From BOG-938 sp048498155 (GTDB taxonomy: Bacteria > Pseudomonadota > Alphaproteobacteria > Caulobacterales > Caulobacteraceae), in assembly GCA_048498155.1 (NCBI GenBank), contig JBEHYN010000048.1, positions 1 through 17,631 on the forward strand: a stretch of 17,631 nt of DNA. Reading direction: 5' to 3'. The notes under the pieces were generated by a model that searched no databases, was not told where the DNA came from, and was given only the letters and a program-made list of their open reading frames with translations. The translations under genes and the position numbers were made by a program. This document shows, piece after piece, positions 1 through 7,219 of the stretch; position 1 is the first letter of the stretch; each line of letters starts with the position of its first letter.

Positions 1-175
1 CACGGCTCCCCAGCCCGGCCATGACCACGAAGACAACCATAGACCAAGGTCAGACAAGCCAGACTCCAGGCCCATCAGATGAAATCAATTAGACAACGCT
101 CACCAATATGTCCGGCTCGAAACCGGCCTGGACGCCCGCCTGACGGCGATCGCCATACTGACCACGGCCAGGTCC
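1..175. other. Disrupted 5' region of the CMD-like gene
   Basis: No intact gene start is visible. From 83 to 175 the frame of the downstream CMD-like gene continues with family-like residues but without a start codon. From 3 to 89 a different frame is open (starting RLPSPAMTT) and ends at TAG 90-92. I could not align that segment confidently to the CMD N-terminus. The pattern suits a frameshift or small deletion near 80-92, but the region may instead be unrelated sequence. Confidence 0.35.
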
Positions 176-541
176 ATGAATAATCAGGTCGAGTGGACCG
201 AATGGGAGCAGCAGGCGGGGCCGGGCAAAGCGGCCGCCGTGGAGCCGGCCATCATCGATATCATCAAATACTGCAAACCCGTGGCCGGCCTGGGACCCAA
301 GGAAACCTTGATCATCAACTATGGCCGCGAACTATTCGGCTCCGACCGAGGGGTGTCATCACCCACCTTCGCCGCGGCTATTCGCCTGTTCGGTCGGCGC
401 GGGGTTGTGGATTTGACCGACCTGATGGGCCTGTACCAGGTCACGATCACTGAGCTTAAGGCCTATGACGCCCACCTGCACGCTGGGCAAAAGCCTTTGC
501 TTCCATCGATGGAAAGCACGCCCGCTTGTCGCCGCGCTTGA
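176..541 (+). CDS. Carboxymuconolactone decarboxylase (CMD)-like protein, N-terminally disrupted
   Basis: Members of this AhpD-fold family include 4-carboxymuconolactone decarboxylases and many uncharacterised cytoplasmic proteins. The conserved C-terminal half is visible: an EW motif near residue 6, an LGPKETLIINYGREL block, VSSPTF, an FGRRGVVDL stretch and a final G-x-x-PLLP. Family similarity starts before this ATG. Codons from 83 to 175 in the same frame read QYVRLETGLDARL and AIAILTTAR, typical of the CMD core, but they contain no ATG, GTG or TTG and sit behind an in-frame TGA at 80-82. The 121-residue product is therefore short for the family (often about 180-190), and the gene looks frameshifted or truncated at its 5' end unless there is a sequencing error. 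The His usually found in the EWxxH motif is Trp here (EWTEW). It lies just upstream of the substrate-binding protein gene and may have shared its transcript. Confidence 0.6.
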   Translation: MNNQVEWTEWEQQAGPGKAAAVEPAIIDIIKYCKPVAGLGPKETLIINYGRELFGSDRGVSSPTFAAAIRLFGRRGVVDLTDLMGLYQVTITELKAYDAHLHAGQKPLLPSMESTPACRRA

Positions 542-584
542 TGGGCTGACCGCTTCACCCCTTTACCTAAAAGGATGCCGTCCG

Positions 585-1646
585 ATGTCTAAGATTCAAC
601 TCCGCCCCATGATCACCGTGGGCCTCGCCGCCTGCGCGGCCTTGCTTTTGGCCGAACGGCCGGCCTTCGCCGACGATGCCCTGTCCGTCGCGCGTGACGC
701 CCATACGCCGCCCTTGATGAACGCCCTGAACCTGATCGCCGAGGGTGCGGGCTACTACAAGCAAGCGCACCTAAAGGTCTCGCCGATGCTCACGCACGGC
801 TCCTTGGAGGCCCTGCAGGCCTGTTCCAGCGGCAAGGCTGACATCTGCCCCATCGGCATCGAGCCGGTGATCTCGCGCCAGGAGGAGGGCATCCATCTGA
901 AGATGTTCCTCTCCCGCGCCTCGAAGTTCGGCTACGTCATCGCGGTCCCGCAGGACAGCCCGATCAAGACCTTGGCAGGCTTCACGGGCAAGACGCTCGG
1001 CGTGCATTCGACCTCTGGAACTTCGGGCGTGGTCGCCACAGAGTCTTCGCTGTCCGAAGCGGGGCTGAAGTCCACCGACTACAAAATGGTGACCATAGGG
1101 ATGAACAGTGAGGCTTTGGGCGCCCTGGAATCCGGCAAGGCGGACGCAGCAGCCCTGCCCCTGTACGAGCTTATCCCGTTCATGGTGTCGGGAACCAAGC
1201 TTCGAATTCTCCGCCACCCAACGCTGGGGGCGTTCGCCAACGCCGGCTATGCGGCCTCGCCTCAGGAGATGGCCACCAAGGGCAACGCCCTGAAGCGGTT
1301 CTCGCGCGCCATCGTCAAGGCATCGCTGCTGGTTCGCTATAATCCCAAGGCTGCAGCGCGGGCGTTACAAACGGCGGATGGCATGCCCTTGGACGAGGCG
1401 ACCTTGAAGGCCAAGACCGCCGAATTGATCGCTTGGCAGGAAGACCTGCCCGCGTCCGATCCGAACAGCAAGCAGATCGGCCTCGTGTCGATGAAAGGCA
1501 TGCAGGCCTATATCAAACTGCTGGCCGAGGCCGGCGCGATCAAGTCCGCCATTCCGGTGTCAACCGTCGTCACCGAGGACTACATCGCCTACGCCAACAC
1601 CTTCGACCGCAAGGCCTTCAAGAAGGCCGCGTTGGCCGCACGATAA
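585..1646 (+). CDS. ABC-type substrate-binding protein, NMT1/SsuA-like
   Basis: This is a periplasmic solute-binding protein of the nitrate/sulfonate/taurine and thiamine-precursor (NMT1/THI5-like) class. The ATG at 585 follows an AAAAGGA ribosome site and gives a 353-residue protein with a signal peptide ending AERPAFA. A longer reading from 465 would place 40 residues of CMD-overlapping sequence before the signal peptide, so I reject it. Characteristic parts are a first lobe with LNLIAEGAGYYKQAHLKV, a GSLEALQACSSGKADI ligand-loop segment, a hinge with LAGFTGKTLGVHS, and a second lobe with ALESGKADAAAL. No permease or ATPase gene lies beside it, so it is an orphan here. The ligand is unknown; the flanking oxidative genes suggest a small organic acid or sulfonate, which is inference only. 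Confidence 0.85.
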   Translation: MSKIQLRPMITVGLAACAALLLAERPAFADDALSVARDAHTPPLMNALNLIAEGAGYYKQAHLKVSPMLTHGSLEALQACSSGKADICPIGIEPVISRQEEGIHLKMFLSRASKFGYVIAVPQDSPIKTLAGFTGKTLGVHSTSGTSGVVATESSLSEAGLKSTDYKMVTIGMNSEALGALESGKADAAALPLYELIPFMVSGTKLRILRHPTLGAFANAGYAASPQEMATKGNALKRFSRAIVKASLLVRYNPKAAARALQTADGMPLDEATLKAKTAELIAWQEDLPASDPNSKQIGLVSMKGMQAYIKLLAEAGAIKSAIPVSTVVTEDYIAYANTFDRKAFKKAALAAR

Positions 1647-1651
1647 GGCCG

Positions 1652-1694
1652 CGCTGGGCCTGGAGGGGAGGGCGCCTCCGCTCCAGACCCAGCG
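1652..1694. terminator. Hairpin between convergent genes
   Basis: The left arm at 1652-1665 and the right arm at 1681-1694 pair over 14 bases with one mismatch, and a smaller GC hairpin can form inside the loop. It fills the space between the stop of the substrate-binding protein (1646) and the stop of the convergent NHL gene (1695-1697). There is no clear T-run on either side, so intrinsic termination is plausible but not textbook. It could serve both convergent transcripts. Confidence 0.5.
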
Positions 1695-2939
1695 TCAACG
1701 GGCGGCGGGTTTGGGCGCCAATTGGTCAGGCGTCAGGGCGTTGGCTGGCAGGGTCGATGAAATGCTCTTGAACAGGAACTTCTGCGCTCGGTTTCCCGGC
1801 GCGACTTCCGCCACATAGAGATTGCCCTTGGAATCCACCGCGATGTGGTGGGCGCCCTGAAATTCGCCGGGCTTGGATCCCCGAACGCCGAACTGATAGA
1901 GGACTTTCAAGCTCTTGCGATCCACCACGGCGATGCGGGAATTGCCGAAATCGGCGAGGTAAAGGTAACGCTGAGCCGGGTCCGCCGAGAAGGCCAATCC
2001 GGTGACGGAATCCGAACCCGGCCCCGCCCGATTGAGGAACATCTGCTTCAGATACTTGCCCTGGGGCGTGAACAGCTGAACGCGTCGGTTGGCGCGGTCC
2101 ACGACATAGACAATGCCGTCGTTGGAAACGGCGATGCCATGAACCGGACTGGCGTAGGCGTCCGGGCCCGGACCTGTGGCGTCTAGCGCCGGCGGGCCGG
2201 AGTCTGCAGCCCCGGCCGCTTTATGGGCGGGCCCTCCGGTAGGGCCCGGCCCTCCTGAATTGGCGTCGTCCTCCGGCGGCTTGCCGAACGCGCCCCACAT
2301 GCGCTTGAAGGCGAAGCTATAGGCGTCCAGCACCACGACGCGCCGGTTGCCATAGCCGTCGGCGACATACAGCTCATTGGTCTTGGGCCAGACGTACAGA
2401 TCGCCGGGCTTATTCACCGAGGTCTTGTCGCTGCTGCCCTTGCTCACCGTGCGCCCGCCGAATTCCTTGATGAAGGCGCCCTTGGCCGTGAACTTCACGA
2501 TCATGTCGTCGGACCGCGTGGTCTTGGACTTGCCGTTGGGACTGCTGCCGCTGATGTAGACGTTATCGTCCTGGTCGACATAGATGCAGTGCTCGACATC
2601 GGGCCAATCGTAGCCCTTGGCTTCCCCGCCCCAGGCCTGAATGAAACGGCCGTCAGGCCCCAGTTCGATCACCGGCGGCGCTGGAGTTTGACCGGGCGCC
2701 GCGCCGCGGGGGCGATGTAGAATCCAGACGTTGTCATGGCTGTCCACCGTGACCATCGAAACGGTGCTGAGGGCCCAACCATTGGGCAGCTTGGGCCATG
2801 AAGGATCGACCTGAAACGCGGGCGCGGGCTGCGCCCGTGTCTCATGGGCCTTCGCCCATGCGGCGTGGCCCGGCCAGGTTCCCCCGCTGACGAAGGCCGC
2901 AGCGGCCAACAGGGCGATCTTCGCAAGAGCCGGCTTCAT
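1695..2939 (-). CDS. Exported NHL-repeat beta-propeller protein
   Basis: This is a secreted six-bladed-propeller-type protein resembling the NHL/peptidyl-alpha-hydroxyglycine lyase fold; the catalytic role is unknown. I chose the ATG at 2939 because GGGAGG lies six bases upstream. The ATG at 2945 directly abuts that site, and extension to 3080 adds sequence before the signal peptide. The 414-residue product has a signal peptide (KIALLAAAAFVSGG...HAAWA) and NHL-type blades: VTVDSHDNVWILHRPRG, a blade with CIYVDQDDNVYISGS, GDLYVWPKTNELYVADGYGN, HGIAVSNDGIVYVVDRANRR, and HHIAVDSKGNLYVAEV near the end. A Gly/Pro/Ala-rich low-complexity insert lies between blades in the middle. It is transcribed divergently from the PQQ-like propeller gene across a 213-base shared control region. 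It is a distant relative of the NHL half of the fusion protein at 10417. Confidence 0.85.
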   Translation of the reverse strand: MKPALAKIALLAAAAFVSGGTWPGHAAWAKAHETRAQPAPAFQVDPSWPKLPNGWALSTVSMVTVDSHDNVWILHRPRGAAPGQTPAPPVIELGPDGRFIQAWGGEAKGYDWPDVEHCIYVDQDDNVYISGSSPNGKSKTTRSDDMIVKFTAKGAFIKEFGGRTVSKGSSDKTSVNKPGDLYVWPKTNELYVADGYGNRRVVVLDAYSFAFKRMWGAFGKPPEDDANSGGPGPTGGPAHKAAGAADSGPPALDATGPGPDAYASPVHGIAVSNDGIVYVVDRANRRVQLFTPQGKYLKQMFLNRAGPGSDSVTGLAFSADPAQRYLYLADFGNSRIAVVDRKSLKVLYQFGVRGSKPGEFQGAHHIAVDSKGNLYVAEVAPGNRAQKFLFKSISSTLPANALTPDQLAPKPAAR

Positions 2940-3058
2940 TCTCATCCTCCCAGGGGCGCTGAAATATAGTCTTGTTATCGAAACGTCGGGCCGCCGAACG
3001 CTTGGTCGTCGCGCTTGACAGGCGTTGAACCCGGGTACCAGGGTGGCCCGCAATACTG

Positions 3059-3090
3059 TTGACGCTTGCACGGATTGCAAGCAGTAAGGT
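3059..3090 (+). promoter_or_regulatory. Putative promoter with overlapping inverted repeat
   Basis: TTGACGC at 3059-3065 matches the -35 pattern of Caulobacter-type housekeeping promoters. The inverted repeat GCTTGCA-N5-TGCAAGC at 3064-3082 is perfect over 7 bases per arm. It starts inside the -35 box and fills the spacer, where a repressor would block RNA polymerase. The -10 region (around AGCAGTAAG) is a weak match. The position suits control of the PQQ-like propeller gene at 3153 and perhaps of the divergent NHL gene. Confidence 0.4.
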
Positions 3091-3152
3091 CCGTTTTAGA
3101 CGCTAGGCCGCGCCCCTCAATCCTGCGCCAGCGAGAATATATAGGGAGGCCC

Positions 3153-4883
3153 ATGTCTAGAGTCCGTCTTATCGGTTTGCCCGTCCTGCTGACGTCGTTG
3201 CTCTTGCCGTTGGCGAGCTTCGCTCAGGGCGCCCCTGCAGCAGCCAAACCCGCCGCTGGCGCTCCCTCCGGCAAGCCGCAGACCGGCGAGTGGCTGACGT
3301 ACGGATACAACTCCGAACGCTCGAACTGGAACCACGGCGAGACCGTTCTGAACAAGGCCAATGTCTCCCACTTGAAGTTGCTGTGGGACTCCAAGGTCAG
3401 CACGCCTCCGACCGATATCGCCCTGTCGACCCTGACCGCTCCGCTGGTGGTGCAGGACGTGGCCGTGGCCGACGGTAAGAAGGATCTGGTGATCCTGCTG
3501 GGCGCCGATGACACCCTGTTTGCGCTGGACGCGGACTCCGGCAAGGTCGTCTGGCAAAAGACCTTCACTAACCCGCTGACGGCTCACCGGGCCGCCACTT
3601 GGCTGTGCCCCAATACCGCCAACGACACCCCGACAATCGACAAGGCGCGCGGCTTGGTTTTCTTCGCCGCCAGCGACGGAAAGCTGCGCGCGGTCAGCCT
3701 GTCAGACGGCTCGGAGAAGATGGCGCCGACCGACATGCTCGCGCCCTTCGCGCGGGCGTGGAGCCTGAACCTGTATGACGGCGTTGTGTACGCGGGCAGT
3801 GGTCGCGGTTGCGGCGAAATCGTCGACCCGCATTCCACCATGATGGCGGCGGCCGATCCAAAACCTGGCGCAGCTATGTCTTCCCTGCCCGATCCGGCGG
3901 CCATATCGGCCATGGACGTGCACGATCTGGCCCATCCGCAACTGACCCGCTTCTACCTTAGCGGAGGTCGGGCGGCCGGTCCCTGGGGCGCCGGCGGCGT
4001 GGTGCACACCCGCAAAGGCGTGATCTTCCAAACTGCCGATGGCGCCTATGACCCGGCCAGCGGCTCTTATGGTTCAAGCTTGGTCGAACTGGCCCCCAAG
4101 GCCACGCGGCTGATCGATTCCTTCACCTATCCGACATGGCAATACATCAACAAATATGACCTGGACCCCGGTTCAGGCAGCCCGCTGGTCTTCCCGCTCG
4201 GTGATCGCGCGTTGGCGCTCAGCGTCGGCAAGGAAGCGGTGGCCTACTTGCTCGACACCGCCAACCTTGGCGGCACAAACCACATGACGGCGCTCTACAC
4301 CTCGCCGAAATTAGGCAACGAGGCGGCCATCGGCACAGAGCCAGGCCAAGGCCTGTGGGGCGCGCCGGGCACCTATCTGACCCCCGAGGGACGCCGGTTC
4401 GTCTACATTCCGATTTGGGGTCCCCCATCCAAGACACCGCCGGCCTTCAAGAACACCTACGGCGATACCCCCAACGGCAGCATCATGGCGTTCGAAGTGG
4501 TGGACCAGGGCGGCAAGGTGGACATGGTTCCGCAGTGGATGTCTCCCAACATGACCGTGCCTTCGCCGCCGGTCTCGGCCAACGGCGTGGTCTACGCGCT
4601 GCAGTCCGGCGAGCAGACCCTGCAGTACGTCCCAGTCGCTCCGGGCGCGCCGAGGGTTCCGCCGGGGCCGGGCGCCGGCGCGAACTTCCGCGCTACGCCG
4701 GTAAGCAATCTGGTCCTCTACGCGTTCGACGCGGAGACGGGAAAGACGCTCTATTCCAGCAAGAAAGTCATCCCCGGCTGGGTACACTTCAACTTACCGG
4801 TGGTGGCCCTGAACAAGGTGTTCGTCGTCACCCATGACAGCCATGTCTACGCCTTCGGCCTGCCGTCGGCGGCCAAGAAGTAG
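3153..4883 (+). CDS. Exported PQQ-like beta-propeller repeat protein
   Basis: The ATG at 3153 follows GGGAGG at 3144-3149 and starts a signal peptide (MSRVRLIG...LLLPLASFAQ). The open frame back to 3066 lacks this logic. The mature protein of about 550 residues has PQQ/BamB-type propeller repeats: WLTYGYNSERSNWN at the start, then LFALDADSGKVVWQKTF, LVFFAASDGKLRAVSLSDGS and LYAFDAETGKTLYSS, closing with VFVVTHDSHVYAFGLP. These resemble alcohol and glucose dehydrogenase quinoproteins. I see neither the adjacent-cysteine ring of methanol/alcohol dehydrogenases nor a haem CxxCH, so actual PQQ binding or catalysis is uncertain. A Pro/Gly-rich loop (PGAPRVPPGPGAGA) lies near the C-terminus. It could be a dehydrogenase-like enzyme or a periplasmic scaffold. 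The MBL-fold gene follows on the same strand after 74 bases. Confidence 0.85.
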   Translation: MSRVRLIGLPVLLTSLLLPLASFAQGAPAAAKPAAGAPSGKPQTGEWLTYGYNSERSNWNHGETVLNKANVSHLKLLWDSKVSTPPTDIALSTLTAPLVVQDVAVADGKKDLVILLGADDTLFALDADSGKVVWQKTFTNPLTAHRAATWLCPNTANDTPTIDKARGLVFFAASDGKLRAVSLSDGSEKMAPTDMLAPFARAWSLNLYDGVVYAGSGRGCGEIVDPHSTMMAAADPKPGAAMSSLPDPAAISAMDVHDLAHPQLTRFYLSGGRAAGPWGAGGVVHTRKGVIFQTADGAYDPASGSYGSSLVELAPKATRLIDSFTYPTWQYINKYDLDPGSGSPLVFPLGDRALALSVGKEAVAYLLDTANLGGTNHMTALYTSPKLGNEAAIGTEPGQGLWGAPGTYLTPEGRRFVYIPIWGPPSKTPPAFKNTYGDTPNGSIMAFEVVDQGGKVDMVPQWMSPNMTVPSPPVSANGVVYALQSGEQTLQYVPVAPGAPRVPPGPGAGANFRATPVSNLVLYAFDAETGKTLYSSKKVIPGWVHFNLPVVALNKVFVVTHDSHVYAFGLPSAAKK

Positions 4884-4909
4884 CCACGGTCTCAAGAGAA
4901 GATGCTTTC

Positions 4910-4931
4910 CCAGCGCCGGCGTCGGCGCTGG
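4910..4931 (+). other. Intergenic hairpin
   Basis: CCAGCGCC and GGCGCTGG form a perfect 8-base stem around a 6-base loop, between the PQQ-like propeller gene and the MBL-fold gene. There is no T-run, and the ribosome site GGGAG at 4945-4949 follows closely. It could be a stability or attenuation element within one transcript. Confidence 0.35.
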
Positions 4932-4957
4932 CAATCAGGTCGTAGGGAGCTGAATTC

Positions 4958-6049
4958 ATGATACGCAGCGCGCTGATCTCGGCCTTGCTGGCGTCCGTCG
5001 TGGCCGCCGGCCCGGGCCACGCCGCCGACAAGACCCTAAAGATGCTTCCGATCGACATGGAAGGCGGCGGTGGCACGCTGTTTGTCACGCCGGAAGGCAA
5101 GTCGCTGCTGATCGACACCGGCTCTCCAGCCCGCGCCTCGGACCCACCGAGCCTAGATGGATCCAAGGGCGGCGTTGACCGGATCGTGACCATGGCCCAC
5201 GCGCTGGGCGTTAAGAAAATCGATTACCTGCTTCTCACCCACTACCACGCCGATCATCTGGGCGGCATCTTCGAGTTGATCAAACGCATGCCGGTCGGCA
5301 CGTTCATCGATCACGGCATGAACCGCGAAGTTCCCAATCCGGATGAGCCCCCGAACTCCATGACCAATCGTATGGCGCCGGATACTATCAAGAACTACGC
5401 CGAATATATCAGGGAAATCAAAGGGCATAAGCATATCGTGGCTAAGCCCGGCGATGTCTTCCACTTCGGCTCCCTGACCGACACCATCGTTTCGGCCGAC
5501 TCCAAATTCATCGCCAAGCCCCTGCCGGGCGCAGGTGGGCCCAGTCAACATTGTGATGTGCCGCCCAATCCCATGGACGGCGGCATCGAGAACACCAAAT
5601 CAACCGGTTCGATCCTAAGCTTCGGCAAGGTCAAGATCGCTGTCCTCGGGGACCTGACCTGGAACATGGAACGGGAGCTGTTTTGCCCCATCGACAAGGT
5701 CGGCCACGTCAACGTCCTTCTGGTGACCCACCACGGATTGGCCTTGAGCAGCCATCCGGCCTCCATCGCCGGCATGCGGCCCGACATCGCTGTCATGGGC
5801 AACGGGGCCAAGAAGGGAGCCGTCCCGGAGGTGGTCAATAGGATCGCCGCAAGCCCAGGTCTGCAGGGCTTCTGGAAGATGCATTCCTCGGTGGCGGACG
5901 GAAATCTTGACGGTGATCCGAACTATATCGCCAATCTCCAGGTCCCGCCGGATGACGGCAAAACCATCCGGCTGGACATTGCCCGCAACGGCAAGATCAC
6001 CGTGACCAATACTCGCAACGGCTTTAGCAAAACCTATCAGGTGAAATGA
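4958..6049 (+). CDS. Exported metallo-beta-lactamase-fold hydrolase, ComEC-like
   Basis: This is a 363-residue MBL-fold protein with a signal peptide ending GPGHAAD and a GGGAG site 8 bases before the ATG. The metal-binding signature HYHADH is at residues 95-100, followed by LGG. The bridging aspartate is in VLGD (Asp232), and a THHG motif is at 257-260. The GD plus HHG arrangement is that of the ComEC/Rec2-type soluble MBL branch rather than of beta-lactamases or glyoxalases. The strand containing GTLFVTPEGKSLLIDTG at the N-terminus is the usual MBL opening. The family hydrolyses varied esters, lactones or phosphodiesters, and the sequence does not name the substrate. Its place between a quinoprotein-like gene and cupins suggests hydrolysis of an oxidation product in the periplasm, possibly a lactone; this is inference. 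Confidence 0.85.
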   Translation: MIRSALISALLASVVAAGPGHAADKTLKMLPIDMEGGGGTLFVTPEGKSLLIDTGSPARASDPPSLDGSKGGVDRIVTMAHALGVKKIDYLLLTHYHADHLGGIFELIKRMPVGTFIDHGMNREVPNPDEPPNSMTNRMAPDTIKNYAEYIREIKGHKHIVAKPGDVFHFGSLTDTIVSADSKFIAKPLPGAGGPSQHCDVPPNPMDGGIENTKSTGSILSFGKVKIAVLGDLTWNMERELFCPIDKVGHVNVLLVTHHGLALSSHPASIAGMRPDIAVMGNGAKKGAVPEVVNRIAASPGLQGFWKMHSSVADGNLDGDPNYIANLQVPPDDGKTIRLDIARNGKITVTNTRNGFSKTYQVK

Positions 6050-6148
6050 ATCGATGCGTCTCGGCAGATGAATGCCGGGGTGTTAAAAAATGCCATAATT
6101 ATCAAGACCAATGTTGCGACTCATAGAAATCAAAACAGGGAGAACACA
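6050..6148 (+). other. AT-rich leader before the cupin triplet
   Basis: This 99-base gap is markedly richer in A and T than its surroundings, with an A6 run and a CATAATTAT stretch near 6090-6110. That makes it a likely place for an internal promoter or an mRNA processing site ahead of the cupins. I could not fix a convincing -35/-10 pair. Confidence 0.25.
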
Positions 6149-6622
6149 ATGAAACCGACCATCCTCATCGCCGCTCTATCGCTGCTCGCGACCCCCGCTC
6201 TCGCTCAGGACGCGGTGTCTCGCTCGAAAGCGCTCCATCCGGAAACTCCGCCCGTTACCTACGTGCCCCACGACAAGGTACAGGCGGCGCTGGCCGGCAA
6301 GGCCGGTCTGCATCTGGTGGACGCCGCCGACATCTCGGTCGAAGGCTGCTTCCGCGACAAGCCGGGAACGCCTGAAGTTCACGAAACCCTGACCAACACC
6401 TTCTTTATCACCGACGGCGAAGCCACCCTGATGATCGGCGGCAAGGCTTCGGGTCAGCACGCCATCTCGCCGGGCCAACTGCGCGGCGGCACCGTGACCG
6501 GCGCCAAGGCCTATCACGTACAAAAGGGCGACGTGTTCGTCATTCGTCCGGGCATCCCCACCTGGTTCAGCGAAGTGCCCAAGACCGTCAGCTATTACGT
6601 CGTCAAGAAGTTCAACCAGTAG
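6149..6622 (+). CDS. Exported single-domain cupin, copy 1
   Basis: The ATG at 6149 follows GGGAGA at 6138-6143 and begins a clear signal peptide (MKPTILIAALSLLATPALAQ). The open frame from 6068 would bury that peptide, so I reject it. The 157-residue protein has cupin motif 1 as EVHETLTNTFFITDGEATL and motif 2 as GDVFVIRPGIPTWF. Compared with copy 3, the motif 2 histidine is Thr138 and the motif 1 acidic ligand is Asn83, leaving His78 and a conserved His123 as candidate ligands. It is therefore likely a metal-poor or non-catalytic cupin. It is very similar to copy 2 (CFRDKPG, TLTN, PTWF shared), with copy 3 more distant. The three probably form one operon with the upstream MBL gene. Confidence 0.85.
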   Translation: MKPTILIAALSLLATPALAQDAVSRSKALHPETPPVTYVPHDKVQAALAGKAGLHLVDAADISVEGCFRDKPGTPEVHETLTNTFFITDGEATLMIGGKASGQHAISPGQLRGGTVTGAKAYHVQKGDVFVIRPGIPTWFSEVPKTVSYYVVKKFNQ

Positions 6623-6635
6623 TTCAAATTCCTGC

Positions 6636-6671
6636 GGGCTGTCGGGCGGCCGCGAAGCCGTTCGACAGCCC
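6636..6671 (+). other. Hairpin between cupin copies 1 and 2
   Basis: GGGCTGTCG at 6636-6644 pairs perfectly with CGACAGCCC at 6663-6671. There is no T-run. It may act as a partial terminator or an mRNA-stability element that gives the adjacent cupins different expression. Confidence 0.35.
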
Positions 6672-6689
6672 CGCGATTCGGGACGACCC

Positions 6690-7139
6690 ATGAGGCCATG
6701 GACCTTGCTGGCGACCTCATTGATAGCGGCGCCGGCAATGGCCGGGTCGCCGCGCGCTATATCTGACTCTGTTACCTTTATTCCTCGCGACGTCGTCGAA
6801 GCGGCGTTGCACAGCAAGACCGACGGGCCGCTGTTCAAGCGGCCGGATTTGGTGGTGCAGGGCTGCTTCCGTGACAAGCCTGGCGTGATCGAGATCCACC
6901 AGACTCTCACCAACATCTTCTACATTACCGACGGCGAGGCCACTCTGGTGATCGGCGGCGAAAGCAAGGGCGCCAAGCCCACCAGTCCGGGACAATTGCA
7001 CGGGGGCGACCTGACCGGAGCGACTACCTACCACGCAGTTAAGGGCGACGTGTTCGTCATCCGGCCCGGCGTGCCGACCTGGTTTAAGGCGGTGCCCAAG
7101 TCTGTCAGCTACTACGTGGTGCAACAGTTCAAGCCGTGA
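6690..7139 (+). CDS. Exported single-domain cupin, copy 2
   Basis: This is a 149-residue protein with a short signal peptide (MRPWTLLATSLIAAPAMAG) and a weak GGGACGA ribosome site. It repeats the layout of copy 1: GCFRDKPG, then motif 1 with EIHQTLTNIFYITDGEATL (His70), a conserved YH before KGDVFVIRPG, and PTWF where most cupins have a PHxF-type histidine (Thr130 here). Like copy 1 it lacks the motif 2 metal histidine and has Asn at the acidic motif 1 position. It differs from copy 1 in a shorter N-terminal linker. The most economical reading is a recent tandem duplicate of copy 1 and an exported small-molecule-binding or structural cupin. An isomerase or lyase role is not supported by the ligand set. 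Confidence 0.85.
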   Translation: MRPWTLLATSLIAAPAMAGSPRAISDSVTFIPRDVVEAALHSKTDGPLFKRPDLVVQGCFRDKPGVIEIHQTLTNIFYITDGEATLVIGGESKGAKPTSPGQLHGGDLTGATTYHAVKGDVFVIRPGVPTWFKAVPKSVSYYVVQQFKP

Positions 7140-7219
7140 CCCGGCCTGATGAGCCAGGGGCAAGCCGGCCAGGCGGCGCCCTCCAGTAAAAGCATAAACA
7201 CCAGTCCAGGGAGGACAGA

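Noticed and set aside
465..584. N-terminal extension of the substrate-binding protein
   Set aside because: It overlaps the CMD-like coding sequence and would place 40 residues before an obvious signal peptide that has its own ribosome site.
3015..3020. TTGACA as a -35 element for the PQQ-like propeller gene
   Set aside because: No acceptable -10 element lies 15-18 bases downstream; the TTGACGC at 3059 is nearer and better placed.
3153..4883. Calling the first propeller protein a true PQQ alcohol dehydrogenase
   Set aside because: I see no adjacent-cysteine ring, no haem motif and no confident PQQ-contact set, so only the propeller fold is claimed.
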